From positions 62,001-126,000 of the forward strand of contig NZ_FXYX01000003.1 of the NCBI RefSeq assembly GCF_900169265.1: a stretch of 64,000 bases of DNA, written 5' to 3'. The stretch comes from Brevibacterium iodinum ATCC 49514. Its GTDB lineage: Bacteria; Actinomycetota; Actinomycetes; Actinomycetales; Brevibacteriaceae. The notes below the pieces were generated by a model. The model was not told the origin of the DNA. It saw nothing but the letters and a program-made list of their open reading frames with translations, and made no database searches. This document shows positions 55,569 through 63,886 of this stretch, one piece after another (within the stretch, counting starts at the first letter, position 1; each line of letters opens with the position of its first letter). Made by a program: the position numbers and the translations under genes.

Positions 55569-56211
55569 GGCGTCGATCCAATCTCTGAATGAGCAGTGAG
55601 GTCGGGTAGCTGGCGATGAGGAAGATGATTCCCGCCAGAGTGAAGGCTTCCGTGTAGGCGAAGGTCGAACCGCCGAATTCCTTCGCCGCGGTGACGAGCT
55701 CGACGACGGAGATCGCGAACAGGAACGGGGTGTCCTTGAACATCGCGACAGCGTAGTTGCCCAGCGACGGGATGGTCGCCCGCAGCGCCTGGGGCAGCAC
55801 GATCGCGGTGAAGGTGCGCACCGGCGGCAGCGACAGCGCAGTGGCGGCCTCGAACTGTCCCGGCGGCACCGAGTCGATACCGGCTCGGTAGCTTTCGGAC
55901 ATGTACGTCGAATAGTGGATGCCGATGACGATGAAGCCGATGACGAGGGCAGGCACATTGACCAGACCCGGAATGTCGGCGAACGCGTAGTAGACGAACA
56001 GCAGCTGGACGACCAGCGGAGTGTTGCGGATGAACGCCACGATGAGGCGGACGAGCCAGTTGATCCAGCGCGGCAGGCCGCGAATGGCAACGGCCAGGAT
56101 GAGGCCGAGGATCGCGGCGATGACGGTGCCGACGACGGTGGCGATGAGAGTGTTGACGAACCCGCGGAGCAGGATCGGCAGCGCCTCGGCGGCGAATTCC
56201 CAATTCCACAT
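55555..56211 (-). CDS. ehuD: Ectoine/hydroxyectoine ABC transporter permease EhuD
   Basis: Inner-membrane permease of 218 residues with about five helices and the PAAT-type EAA loop (ESYRAGIDSVPPGQFEAATA, then LPPVRTFTAIVLPQALR). The N-terminus MWNWEFAAEALPILLRGFVN resembles EhuD. ATG shares one base with the ehuC stop (TGATG), so the permeases are coupled. Works as a heterodimer with EhuC. Confidence 0.88.
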   Translation of the reverse strand: MWNWEFAAEALPILLRGFVNTLIATVVGTVIAAILGLILAVAIRGLPRWINWLVRLIVAFIRNTPLVVQLLFVYYAFADIPGLVNVPALVIGFIVIGIHYSTYMSESYRAGIDSVPPGQFEAATALSLPPVRTFTAIVLPQALRATIPSLGNYAVAMFKDTPFLFAISVVELVTAAKEFGGSTFAYTEAFTLAGIIFLIASYPTSLLIQRLDRRLATY

Positions 56212-56957
56212 CAGAGGTCACCTGCCTTCGTGTGTGCCGCATCGGCCCGGGCCGTGCGCCTGGCCTCGCGACGATCGGTGCGCGAGTTCGGGCGCTTGCG
56301 GCCCAGCGCGGCAGTGGCCCTGCGTTCGAGGAAGTTCATGAATTCCTGGAGCAGCCACGCCAGTGCGAAGTAGATGAGGAGGCTGATCGAATAGGCGAAC
56401 ATCGTGTCGCCGGTCGCCTGGCGCAGCTGTTCGGTCTTGTCGGTGAGGTCGGAGAGCGTGATGAAGGAGACGACCGCCGTGCCCTTGAGCAGCTGGATGA
56501 GCAGCGTCGCCAAGGACGGAATCATCAGTGCCCACGCCTGCGGGAAGATCACGCGGATCATGCGGCGGGTGGGGGAGAGGCTCAGCGCGATCGCAGCCTC
56601 CCACTGGCCGGGGGCCACTGTCTTGATCGACGAGCGGACCACCTCGGCGGAATAGGCTCCGTAGTTCAGTGCCAGAGCAGCGACACCGCAGGCCATGGGG
56701 TCGAAATCGACGCCGAGGAGCGGGAGAACGTAGAACAGCCAGAAGAGCTGCACGAGCAGCGAGGTGCCGCGGAAGAACTCGACGACGATGCGAGCCGGAA
56801 CGCGCAGCCAGGCGCTCGGTGAAGTCATCGTCAGACCGAGGATGAGTGCGATGATGACGGCACCGATGCTGCCGGCGACCGTGAGGATGATGGTTGTCTG
56901 AACTCCCTCCCACACCTGTGGGAGGAAGTTCAGCAACGTCGTGACATTGTCATTCAT
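56211..56957 (-). CDS. ehuC: Ectoine/hydroxyectoine ABC transporter permease EhuC
   Basis: Second permease, 248 residues, five or so helices and the EAA loop VRSSIKTVAPGQWEAAIALS with RMIRVIFPQAWALMIPSL. A basic tail (RRATAALGRKRPNSRTDRRE) extends beyond the last helix. Start ATG 56957 is 20 bases after the ehuB stop. Confidence 0.88.
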   Translation of the reverse strand: MNDNVTTLLNFLPQVWEGVQTTIILTVAGSIGAVIIALILGLTMTSPSAWLRVPARIVVEFFRGTSLLVQLFWLFYVLPLLGVDFDPMACGVAALALNYGAYSAEVVRSSIKTVAPGQWEAAIALSLSPTRRMIRVIFPQAWALMIPSLATLLIQLLKGTAVVSFITLSDLTDKTEQLRQATGDTMFAYSISLLIYFALAWLLQEFMNFLERRATAALGRKRPNSRTDRREARRTARADAAHTKAGDL

Positions 56958-56977
56958 GGTGCTTGGGAAGAACCGAC

Positions 56978-57856
56978 TCAGGAATCAGCGGTGGGAAGTT
57001 CGCCCTTGCACAGCTGATCGGTCGTGATCGAACCGTCGGGGCGCTCTTCCTTCGTGAATCCGTAGTCGCCGACGACGTCGAGGTAGGCCTTCTCGTCGGA
57101 GACGATCTTCTCCAGGCCCTTGTTCCATTCGTCGCGCAGTTCCTCGTCATCGCTGCGGAAGACCGTGGCACCGGCACCGACCTGCGGCACTCCGTCGATC
57201 TCCTGGACGAATGAATCGCTGACCTCGACACCGGAGTCCTCGCTGTTCTTCGCCATCCAGTTGAGCGAGATGGCGGTGAGCGCGAAGACATCGGCGCGAC
57301 CGGTGGTCACGGCGTCCATGCCGTCCTGCGGGGTGCCGACCTGCTGGGTCTTGATGCCGAGGTCCTTGGCGTAGTCGGATTCGATGGCGCCGGTCATGGT
57401 GGCGAGCTTGACGCCCTTCTCCTTGACGTCGTCGAGATTCTTCATCCCGTCGAGCTTGCCTTCCTTGGTCATCAGGGCAGTGGTGTACATGAACTCGGGG
57501 TCACCGAAGGACGCCTGTTCGCAGCGGTCGGGCAGGATCGACATGCCGGCCGAGATCGCATCGAAGCGATCGGCATTGAGGCCGGGGATGAGAGAGCCGA
57601 ACTCGGTGTTGACGCCTTCGACGTCCTCGACGCCGAGCTCCTTGAACACGGCTTTCGCCAGAGCGACCGACGCTCCTTGGAGTTCGCCGCCCTCTTCGAA
57701 GCTGTACGGGGCTTCACCGGCGAAGCCGACGGAGATCTTTCCTTCGTCGATGGCCTTCTGCAGAGCGGACTCGTCGGAGTCGCTTCCGCCGCAGGCACCG
57801 AGAGTCAGCGTCAGCGCGAGAATCGATGTCGCGGCGGCCAGTCCTTTGAGTTTCAT
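56978..57856 (-). CDS. ehuB: Ectoine/hydroxyectoine-binding lipoprotein EhuB
   Basis: Extracellular solute-binding protein of 292 residues, anchored by a lipid: signal sequence with lipobox LTLGAC (Cys22). The SBP family 3 fold shows FAGEAPYSFEEGGELQGASV near residue 47, and FDAISAGMSILPDRCEQASFGDP near 97, which matches EhuB-type proteins. ATG 57856 has AAGGAAGGAA. First gene of ehuBCDA; divergent from the GntR gene. Ectoine specificity is inferred from the set; another amino acid-like solute is possible. Confidence 0.86.
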   Translation of the reverse strand: MKLKGLAAATSILALTLTLGACGGSDSDESALQKAIDEGKISVGFAGEAPYSFEEGGELQGASVALAKAVFKELGVEDVEGVNTEFGSLIPGLNADRFDAISAGMSILPDRCEQASFGDPEFMYTTALMTKEGKLDGMKNLDDVKEKGVKLATMTGAIESDYAKDLGIKTQQVGTPQDGMDAVTTGRADVFALTAISLNWMAKNSEDSGVEVSDSFVQEIDGVPQVGAGATVFRSDDEELRDEWNKGLEKIVSDEKAYLDVVGDYGFTKEERPDGSITTDQLCKGELPTADS

Positions 57857-57927
57857 GTGCTGTTCCTTCCTTGAACGTCGACACATCCTCGTGACATGCG
57901 TCTCTGGAACAGTATTCAATACTCATG

Positions 57928-57954
57928 TTGTCCGAATGTCACACTGTCTGACAA
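57928..57954. promoter_or_regulatory. Nested inverted repeats between ehuB and the GntR gene
   Basis: TTGTC (57928-57932) and GACAA (57950-57954) enclose a second inverted repeat TGTCA-N7-TGACA (57937-57953). They lie in the 116-bp divergent gap, just upstream of the regulator's TATGAT -10 box, a natural place for autoregulation and ehu control. Confidence 0.45.
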
Positions 57955-57972
57955 CGTTATATGATCGTGACC

Positions 57973-58746
57973 GTGACGAATCCTCCGACTTCCGAGCTCC
58001 CGGTGCTGCGCAAAGTGGTCCGCGCTTCGACGATCGACCTCATCGTCGACCAGATCCGCAACGCCATCTACTCCGGTTCGCTCGAGCCCGGTCAGTCGAT
58101 CAACGAGGTGCGCACGGCCGAGCTGCTCGAGGTGTCGCGACCGTCTTTGAGGGAGGCTCTGCAGCGTCTCATCAGCGAAGGCGTGATGACGCATGCTCCC
58201 GGACGGGGCGTGCATGTGAGGAGGATGCGCACCGCAGACATCGACGACGTCTACGCCGTTCGCGAGGCGATCGAATCGCAGGCGGTCAAGCTCATCGTCC
58301 GGCAGGGGCGGTCCATGTCACGGATTCGCCAGGCTCTGCGGGAGCTCGAACACGCCATCGAGGAGAACGTTGCGCGCACGATCGGCGATGCCGACCTCAA
58401 CTTCCACCACGCGATCGTCGCGTGCTCCGGATCGGCGCGGCTGACCGACCTCATGAAGGTCTCGATGGTCCACACCCGGCTGCTGTCGCTGTCCGATCAG
58501 CGCGGCTACGAGGTGCGGTGCGACCTCATCGACAGCCACCGCAAACTCGCCGAGGCCGTCGCCGCCGGTGACGAACCCCGTTCGCTGGCGATCGTCGCCC
58601 GGATCATGGCCGAGGCGGCCTCGCGTCTGCACGGACCCGAAGACGGTTTCGAAGCTCAGGTGGTCAAAGGCCACGACGACGAGACACCCGCCGACGATCA
58701 GTGGCTGCAGCTGCGTGAGCGTCCGAACGATACGATGAGGGCATGA
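57973..58746 (+). CDS. GntR-family (FCD) transcriptional regulator of the ehu locus
   Basis: Regulator of 257 residues: GntR winged helix (ASTIDLIVDQIRNAIYSGSL, then ELLEVSRPSLREALQRLISEG, about 18-72) and an FCD effector domain whose metal-type residues appear in VREAIESQAVK, DLNFHHAIVACSG and DSHRKLAEAVAAGD. Divergent from ehuB, so it likely regulates ectoine uptake. GTG 57973 follows TATGAT (57960-57965) by seven bases; ATG 57961 falls inside that -10 box. The stop overlaps coaD by an ATGA, tying a housekeeping gene to this regulator. Confidence 0.87.
   Translation: MTNPPTSELPVLRKVVRASTIDLIVDQIRNAIYSGSLEPGQSINEVRTAELLEVSRPSLREALQRLISEGVMTHAPGRGVHVRRMRTADIDDVYAVREAIESQAVKLIVRQGRSMSRIRQALRELEHAIEENVARTIGDADLNFHHAIVACSGSARLTDLMKVSMVHTRLLSLSDQRGYEVRCDLIDSHRKLAEAVAAGDEPRSLAIVARIMAEAASRLHGPEDGFEAQVVKGHDDETPADDQWLQLRERPNDTMRA
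58731..58736 (+). promoter_or_regulatory. Internal -10 box for coaD
   Basis: TACGAT lies six bases before the coaD ATG (58743), inside the end of the GntR gene. It matches the leaderless pattern seen elsewhere here, so coaD may have its own promoter despite the overlap. Confidence 0.4.
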
Positions 58747-59249
58747 AGGTCGTCTGCCCCGGTTCCTATGACCCGATCACCATGGGTCATCTCGATATCA
58801 TCGCCCGCAGCTCTCGGATGTTCGAAGAGGTTGTCGTGGCGGTCGTCCACAATCCCTCGAAGTCCGGTCGCTTCGACCCGGAGGTCCGCGCAGACCTCAT
58901 CCGTCGATCCCTGACCGAGGACGAACGCACTCGGGGCGCACAGAACATCACGATCGACCTCGTCTCCGGGGGCCTCCTCGTCGACTACTGCACGAGAATC
59001 GGCGCCCCCGCCGTCGTCAAAGGTCTGCGCTCGGGCACCGACTTCGCCTACGAACTGCCGATGGCGCTGATGAACAAACACCTGTCCGAGCTCGAGACGA
59101 TCTTCGTCCCCGGCGACCCGAAGTTCGAACACGTCTCCTCCTCACTCATCAAGGAAGTCCACGGAGGCGGCGGGAACATCGAAGGCCTCGTCCCCACCTC
59201 GGTGCTCGACGCTTTGCGGGGAGACATCCCCGGCGACGGCGCTCGCTGA
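58743..59249 (+). CDS. coaD: Phosphopantetheine adenylyltransferase
   Basis: Penultimate step of coenzyme A synthesis: transfers AMP to 4'-phosphopantetheine. The 168 residues begin MKVVCPGSYDPITMGHLDII, with the nucleotidyltransferase (T/S)xxH variant GSYDPITMGH. The C-terminal motif is HVSSSLIKEVHGGGGNIEGLVP, and VVKGLRSGTDFAYELPMALMN is near 92. The ATG overlaps the GntR stop. It lies where rsmD-coaD would be expected. Confidence 0.95.
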   Translation: MKVVCPGSYDPITMGHLDIIARSSRMFEEVVVAVVHNPSKSGRFDPEVRADLIRRSLTEDERTRGAQNITIDLVSGGLLVDYCTRIGAPAVVKGLRSGTDFAYELPMALMNKHLSELETIFVPGDPKFEHVSSSLIKEVHGGGGNIEGLVPTSVLDALRGDIPGDGAR

Positions 59250-59252
59250 GGG

Positions 59253-60440
59253 ATGGGCGCGGCGACTCCAGCCAACCGGGCGTGGTTTCCCGGCCTCGTC
59301 ATCCATACCGTGCTCGCGCACGCCACCTACAACGGCGTCCGCGTCCTCATCTCCTACCGCACCCTCGAACTCGGCGGAACGGGGTTCGTCCTCGGCCTGA
59401 TGACGGCCGTGTACTCGCTCGTCCCACTGCTCACCGCCCTCTTCATCGGCCGCCTCGTCGACCGCGGGTACGCCACCGCGGTGCTGTGGACGGGAACCGT
59501 GCTGTCCGTCCTGCCCGTCGCGCTCGCGGCCATGGCCCCCAACCTCGGCGTGCTGCTGGTCGCCACGATGAGCCTCGGCGTCGGACAGCTGCTGACCACG
59601 GTCGCCTCCCAAGCGCTCATCCCGCAGAGCTTCCCGGCGGCCCAGATGACATCGAAGTTCGGCCACCTCACCCTCGGCGTCTCGATCGGGCAGACCATCG
59701 GACTGCCCCTGGCTGGAATGGTCGCCGACGCGACCTCCGGGCAGGCACACATCACGAACGCCCTGTGGTTCATGACCGCGGTCTCCGCGCTCACCCTCAT
59801 CGCCGCCGCGGTCGTCATGCTCCGCGGCAGGACTCCGCACGTCTCCCGCGCCGAAGCCGCCGAAGGGGCGCAGACGCCGTGGGCGCTCCTGTCGATCAGG
59901 GGGATGAAACCGGCGATCTTCGCGTCCATGGCCACGCTCGCCGCCGTCGATCTGATGACCGCCTACCTGCCGCTCATCGGGCAGCAGAACGGACTGTCCG
60001 TAACTACGGTGACCTGGCTGCTCGCCCTGCGCACTCTGGCCTCGGTGGTCTCACGGCTCTTCATCGGAAGCCTCACGGCCAGGTGGCGGGACCTGTCTCT
60101 GCTGTGGACCGCCTCGGCGATAGCCGGCATCAGCGTCGTCCTCATCCCCGTGTTCAGCCAACCGTGGACGCTCGGGGTGCTGCTCGCGGTCGCGGGATTC
60201 TGCTTCGGGCTCACCCAGCCGCTGACCATGTCGTGGGTGTCCGCGCTGGCCGATGCGAAGAATCGGGCAGCGGTGCTCTCGATCCGCCTGGCGGGCAACC
60301 GACTCAGCCAGGTCGCGATCCCCTCGGCCGCCTCGGCGCTGACGATCGTCGCCGGCTCCGGGATCGTGTTCACGATGTCCGGAGCGCTGCTCCTCATCGC
60401 CGGGGCAGTGACCTGGCGCAATCATCACGAACGATGGTGA
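59253..60440 (+). CDS. MFS transporter
   Basis: Major facilitator of 395 residues with about 12 helices. The first intracellular loop GRLVDRGYATAVLW is a loose version of the family motif; FGHLTLGVSIGQTIGLPLAG and FCFGLTQPLTMSWVSAL are notable helix pairs. It resembles drug-efflux-type exporters, but the substrate cannot be named. It begins three bases after coaD, so it is probably co-transcribed, which is not the usual neighbour of coaD. Confidence 0.83.
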   Translation: MGAATPANRAWFPGLVIHTVLAHATYNGVRVLISYRTLELGGTGFVLGLMTAVYSLVPLLTALFIGRLVDRGYATAVLWTGTVLSVLPVALAAMAPNLGVLLVATMSLGVGQLLTTVASQALIPQSFPAAQMTSKFGHLTLGVSIGQTIGLPLAGMVADATSGQAHITNALWFMTAVSALTLIAAAVVMLRGRTPHVSRAEAAEGAQTPWALLSIRGMKPAIFASMATLAAVDLMTAYLPLIGQQNGLSVTTVTWLLALRTLASVVSRLFIGSLTARWRDLSLLWTASAIAGISVVLIPVFSQPWTLGVLLAVAGFCFGLTQPLTMSWVSALADAKNRAAVLSIRLAGNRLSQVAIPSAASALTIVAGSGIVFTMSGALLLIAGAVTWRNHHERW

Positions 60441-60472
60441 CGAGGAACACCTGCACGGCCGATGAAGACCGA

Positions 60473-60502
60473 TTGGTAATGACCGCTGACAATGATTAGA
60501 AT
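60473..60502 (+). promoter_or_regulatory. Promoter of the DUF177-rpmF-rnc operon
   Basis: TTGGTA (60473-60478), 18 bases and TAGAAT (60497-60502, five of six consensus bases). Unlike many genes here it leaves a leader of about 50 bases with an AGGAGGACA ribosome site before ATG 60560. Confidence 0.6.
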
Positions 60503-60559
60503 GGTGAGTCGCGTGTGAACGCAGGAGCGACATCCTCAAACGCACCAGGAGGACAGGGC

Positions 60560-61078
60560 ATGAAGGACAGATCTGAATTCGTCTATGATCTCAGATCCAT
60601 GGGATTGCTCGGTCATCCGGGTGAGTGGGAACGGGTGAACACCACCTTGTCGGCTCCAGCGGATCTCAAGATCGAAGTGATCGGGGTTGGTCAAGGTTCA
60701 CCACTGACGCTCGAGCTGATGTTCGAGAGTGTGTCGGAGGGAATCTACGTGTCGGGCACAGTCTCGGCGACGGCCCGCGGCGAAGACGCGAGGACGCTCG
60801 AACCCATCGAGCTGCCTATAGATGTGGACATCCAGGAGATGTACGTCTATGAGCAGGCCGAAGGGGACGAAGACTCCTACGTCATCGACCGGGATCAGCT
60901 CGACCTCGAGCCCGCGATCAGAGACGCCGTCGTGATGGCTCTGCCGTTCAATCCCTCGCGGGATGAGAGCGAGGAGTTCAGCTACACCTTGGGGGAGGAC
61001 CTCGAGGTGGACGAGGACGAATCCGAATCGCCGTTCGCATCATTGAAGAATCTGTTGGAAGAGAAGAAAGAGAGCTAG
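60560..61078 (+). CDS. DUF177 (YceD-like) protein lacking the cysteine motif
   Basis: Protein of 172 residues of the DUF177 family, which is almost always next to rpmF and linked to large-subunit rRNA metabolism. The central [20 protein letters not shown] and the [15 protein letters not shown] segment match the family. However, the usual C-terminal zinc-type cysteines (C-x2-C around CKGLC) are replaced by an acidic run ([13 protein letters not shown]) and no cysteine is present at all. Start at ATG 60560 with AGGAGGACA; a GTG at 60515 is less likely. Confidence 0.88.
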   Translation: MKDRSEFVYDLRSMGLLGHPGEWERVNTTLSAPADLKIEVIGVGQGSPLTLELMFESVSEGIYVSGTVSATARGEDARTLEPIELPIDVDIQEMYVYEQAEGDEDSYVIDRDQLDLEPAIRDAVVMALPFNPSRDESEEFSYTLGEDLEVDEDESESPFASLKNLLEEKKES

Positions 61079-61080
61079 AC

Positions 61081-61284
61081 GTGGCTGTTCCGAAGCGTAA
61101 ATTGTCGCGCAGCAACACCCGCCACCGTCGTTCGCAGTGGAAGGCCAAGGCTCCGAACCTGGTCAAGACTGTGGAGAACGGTCGCGTTGTGTACTCGCGC
61201 CCCCACCAGGCCAAGGTCGTCGAAGACGCAGCCGGCACCCCGCTGTACCTCGAGTACAAGGGCCGCAAGGTCGCTGACGTCTGA
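61081..61284 (+). CDS. rpmF: 50S ribosomal protein L32 (cysteine-free form)
   Basis: Small basic protein of 67 residues, [20 protein letters not shown] at the N-terminus as in all L32. The zinc-ribbon cysteines are missing, and the second half ([20 protein letters not shown]) replaces the ribbon. Cysteine-free L32 is the zinc-independent form. GTG start two bases after DUF177; rnc begins four bases later. Confidence 0.94.
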   Translation: MAVPKRKLSRSNTRHRRSQWKAKAPNLVKTVENGRVVYSRPHQAKVVEDAAGTPLYLEYKGRKVADV

Positions 61285-61288
61285 GACT

Positions 61289-61993
61289 GTGGACACTGAC
61301 ACCACAGCAGCACTGAAGAAGAGTCTCGGGATCGATATTGATCCCGAGACTTTTCGTCTCGCGCTCACGCACCGTTCCTTCGCCTTCGAAGCCGGGGGCA
61401 TCCCCACCAACGAGCGCCTCGAGTTCCTCGGCGACTCCGTTCTGGGCCTCGTCGCCACCGAGTCGCTGTTCTACGACAACCCAGATTTGCCTGAAGGCCA
61501 GTTGGCCAAGATGCGTTCGGCCGTCGTCAACACGCGCGCCCTGGCATCGATTGCCCGCCGACACGGCATCGGCGAGCACATTCTGCTGGGCAAGGGTGAG
61601 GAGCTGACAGGAGGCCGGAACAAGGACTCGATCCTCGCCGACACCGTCGAGGCCCTCATCGGCGCGACCTTCGTCTCCCGCGGACGCGAAGAGGCCTTCG
61701 CGTTCGTCCACCGCCTCATCGACGGAATGCTCGACGACGCGGTCAACCTCGGGGCGGGGATGGATTTCAAGACCACCCTGCAGGAGGCCGCTGCCGACCT
61801 CGATCTCGGTGCCGTGAGCTACGAGATCACCTCGGCCGGGCCCGACCATGCGATGGTCTTCACCGCCACCGCGATGCTCGGGGCGAACAACTGGGGCGCC
61901 GGCGACGGATCCTCGAAGAAGGCCGCCGAAGCCGCAGCCGCCGAGGTGGCCGTCAAAGCCATCCGCACCATCTACCCGGACTACCGGCGCTGA
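61289..61993 (+). CDS. rnc: Ribonuclease III
   Basis: Double-strand-specific endoribonuclease for rRNA maturation and RNA decay. The 234 residues show the catalytic signature NERLEFLGDSVLGLVATE near residue 35 and the second metal site KDSILADTVEALIGATF near 110. The C-terminal dsRNA-binding domain is seen in DFKTTLQEAAADL and GDGSSKKAAEAAAAEVAVKA. GTG 61289, four bases after rpmF; the sequence has no better start. Confidence 0.95.
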   Translation: MDTDTTAALKKSLGIDIDPETFRLALTHRSFAFEAGGIPTNERLEFLGDSVLGLVATESLFYDNPDLPEGQLAKMRSAVVNTRALASIARRHGIGEHILLGKGEELTGGRNKDSILADTVEALIGATFVSRGREEAFAFVHRLIDGMLDDAVNLGAGMDFKTTLQEAAADLDLGAVSYEITSAGPDHAMVFTATAMLGANNWGAGDGSSKKAAEAAAAEVAVKAIRTIYPDYRR

Positions 61994-62070
61994 GTTTTCC
62001 CGCTGCCAGTGGAACGGGTTCTTTAAGGGCTGAGATTTCTGAAGGGGCGTTGTTCTGATGCGTGAGTTCG

Positions 62071-62988
62071 ATGCCTGAACTTCCCGAGGTCGAAAGCGTT
62101 CGTCGCGGCGTCCATGAATGGACGAATGGGTCGACGATCACCGGCGCCGAGGTGCTCGACCCCCGAATTCTGGGCACGACGTCCCAGCGGCGCATCGATG
62201 CATCCGCGGTCTCCGGGTTCGTTTCCGCCGTGACTGGGGCGCACATCTGGAGGGCCGAACGGCGTGGGAAGTTCATGTGGCTGAGCCTGGGGGAGGGGGC
62301 TGATCTCTCCACTGCGGACCCGGTCACTTCACCTGTGCCGAGACCCGAGCTCGGCATCCTCGTGCATCTGGGCATGAGCGGACAGCTGCGCATCCACTCG
62401 CCCGGCGAGGAGATCCACCGTCATACTCGTGTGGTTCTGCACCTCGACAGCGACCGCGAACTGCGGTTTGTCGACCAACGGATCTTCGGCCATATCAGCG
62501 TCCAACCTCTCGTCCACGGGTACGGTCGGCTCGTCCCCGCCTCGGCGGTGCACATCGCGGCCGATCCGCTCGAGCCCGCGTTCGATCCGGAACGGGTCGT
62601 GGCGAACCTGGCGAAGAAGCGCACGGCGATCAAGGCAGCACTGCTCGACCAAACGCTCGTCAGCGGAATCGGGAACATCTATGCCGACGAGGCACTGTTC
62701 CGGGCGGGAGTCCACCCCTTGGCGGTGCCGGCCCGGACGCGGAAGAGCCGCCTCGTCGCGGTGCTCGAATCCGCGACGAAAGTGATGAGCGATGCCCTGG
62801 CCGTGGGCGGGACGAGCTTCGACGCCCTCTACGTCAACGTCAATGGCGAATCCGGTTACTTCGAGCGTTCTCTGACGGTTTACAAAAAACACGGGACCCC
62901 ATGTAAGCGCTGCGGCACCACCATCGTACGTGAAAAGATCGGCGGTCGCTCGAGTCATTTTTGCCCGCGCTGCCAGCGAAGGCGCTAG
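62071..62988 (+). CDS. mutM: Formamidopyrimidine-DNA glycosylase
   Basis: Base-excision repair enzyme removing 8-oxoguanine and cutting the AP site. It must begin MPELPEVE because the processed N-terminal Pro is the catalytic nucleophile, and Glu3 follows, so the start is ATG 62071, not the GTG three codons earlier. Further marks: ILVHLGMSGQLRIH near residue 85, SGIGNIYADEALFRAGVHP near 193, and the C-terminal zinc finger CKRCG...CPRC with KIGGRSSHFC. 305 residues. In relatives smc or ftsY often follows; here decayed DNA does. Confidence 0.95.
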   Translation: MPELPEVESVRRGVHEWTNGSTITGAEVLDPRILGTTSQRRIDASAVSGFVSAVTGAHIWRAERRGKFMWLSLGEGADLSTADPVTSPVPRPELGILVHLGMSGQLRIHSPGEEIHRHTRVVLHLDSDRELRFVDQRIFGHISVQPLVHGYGRLVPASAVHIAADPLEPAFDPERVVANLAKKRTAIKAALLDQTLVSGIGNIYADEALFRAGVHPLAVPARTRKSRLVAVLESATKVMSDALAVGGTSFDALYVNVNGESGYFERSLTVYKKHGTPCKRCGTTIVREKIGGRSSHFCPRCQRRR

Positions 62989-63471
62989 TTTGAGCGGTTG
63001 TGTCCGGCGCGACGATGAGCGGCCGCGCGGGTTTCGAGCGCGCAGTGCCCCCCGCTTCTGCGTCGTGCTGTCGTTGCTTCGGCGGCTTGACGAGCTGCGG
63101 CCGAACGAGGTCTTCTCGTACTTTAACGGTTGCGGAAGATTCCGCCCGTTTTGGGCCGAGGGCACTCCCGCCCTGGACGTCGACCAGGTTGCGATCTTCT
63201 CCTGGTAACGCACGGGCACGCAGCCCGACTGGTCGACCAGGGCCTCTGACCCGCGGACGATCTGACGCCCGGGATCCGAAGGATGATGGGCGGTGACGAT
63301 CGGGTCGCCGCGTGAGCCGCGCGGCAGCGGGCGACGGCGCTCCACGTCGGCACGCATGTGGCCGCGGTCGACGACGTCCTTCGGTGAATGCGCGACGAGG
63401 CTGACCGGCGCACCGAGGCGTACCTCTATCGAGTGCACCAGAAGCCGTCTAATTCGCCTCCTGGATGGGGA
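62989..63471. other. Non-coding or decayed stretch after mutM
   Basis: About 480 bases with no reading frame that looks like a protein. Frames on both strands are short, basic or low-complexity, and codon periodicity is poor. It may contain eroded remains of further genes linked to the lysR remnant that follows. No inverted-repeat ends, direct target repeats or RNA structures were recognised. Confidence 0.5.
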
Positions 63472-63708
63472 TCGGTTGCCATACGCGCCAGGGGAGTTGA
63501 TGAGGTCTGGTTGGGTGAGCACCTGGTCCGGATGGGGTGCGACGGTGGGGAGCAGGTGCCCGATGATGTGGTCCCAGATGCCAAGGAAGTATTCGCGGGG
63601 GAACATCACAATCGTCTCGGCGACGAGGTCGGCGATCCGGACTTCTCCGTCGTCGGCGAGCCGGTGCCCTGCCGGCAGGGCGAGGTGTATCGGCACCTGG
63701 CGCACGCA
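63472..63708 (-). pseudogene. Remnant of a LysR-family regulator (effector-domain piece)
   Basis: Reading leftward from about 63708, roughly 79 codons match the middle of a LysR substrate-binding domain: PIHLALPAGHRLADDGEV, RIADLVAETIVMFPRE, WDHIIGHLLPTVAPHPDQVL and NSPGAYGNR. The DNA-binding N-terminus is missing at the right edge, where the sequence joins a dehydrogenase fragment. To the left the frame loses similarity after NR, so the C-terminus is gone or frameshifted too. Non-functional. Confidence 0.75.
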
Positions 63709-63712
63709 AGGC

Positions 63713-63856
63713 GCCGAGGATCCGGTGATGACCCTGAACCGTCTGATGCAGTCGGTGCAGTTCACCGGCGGCATCGGTGTGGTCGGCGTCTTTCCGCCCC
63801 AGGCCCCCGATGCCTAACAGAACTTCGACGAGCACAACGACGGCTGGACCAAGGTG
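63713..63856 (+). pseudogene. Remnant of a zinc-dependent (formaldehyde-type) dehydrogenase
   Basis: The frame EDPVMTLNRLMQSVQFTGGI, then GVVGVFPPQAPD, matches the cofactor domain of glutathione-independent formaldehyde dehydrogenase-like enzymes. After a TAA (63815-63817) the same frame continues QNFDEHNDGWTKV, the expected C-terminal end of such proteins. The N-terminal half and an internal block of some 60-80 residues are absent, and the TAA probably replaces a Tyr codon. A clear relic, divergent from the lysR remnant. Confidence 0.75.
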
Positions 63857-63886
63857 AGCCGCGGGCAGGTCAATACCTCTCACAGA

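Noticed and set aside
62329-63774. 481-codon minus-strand frame spanning the lysR remnant and the end of mutM
   Set aside because: Only about 79 codons (63472-63708) look like protein; the rest is mutM antisense or decayed DNA.
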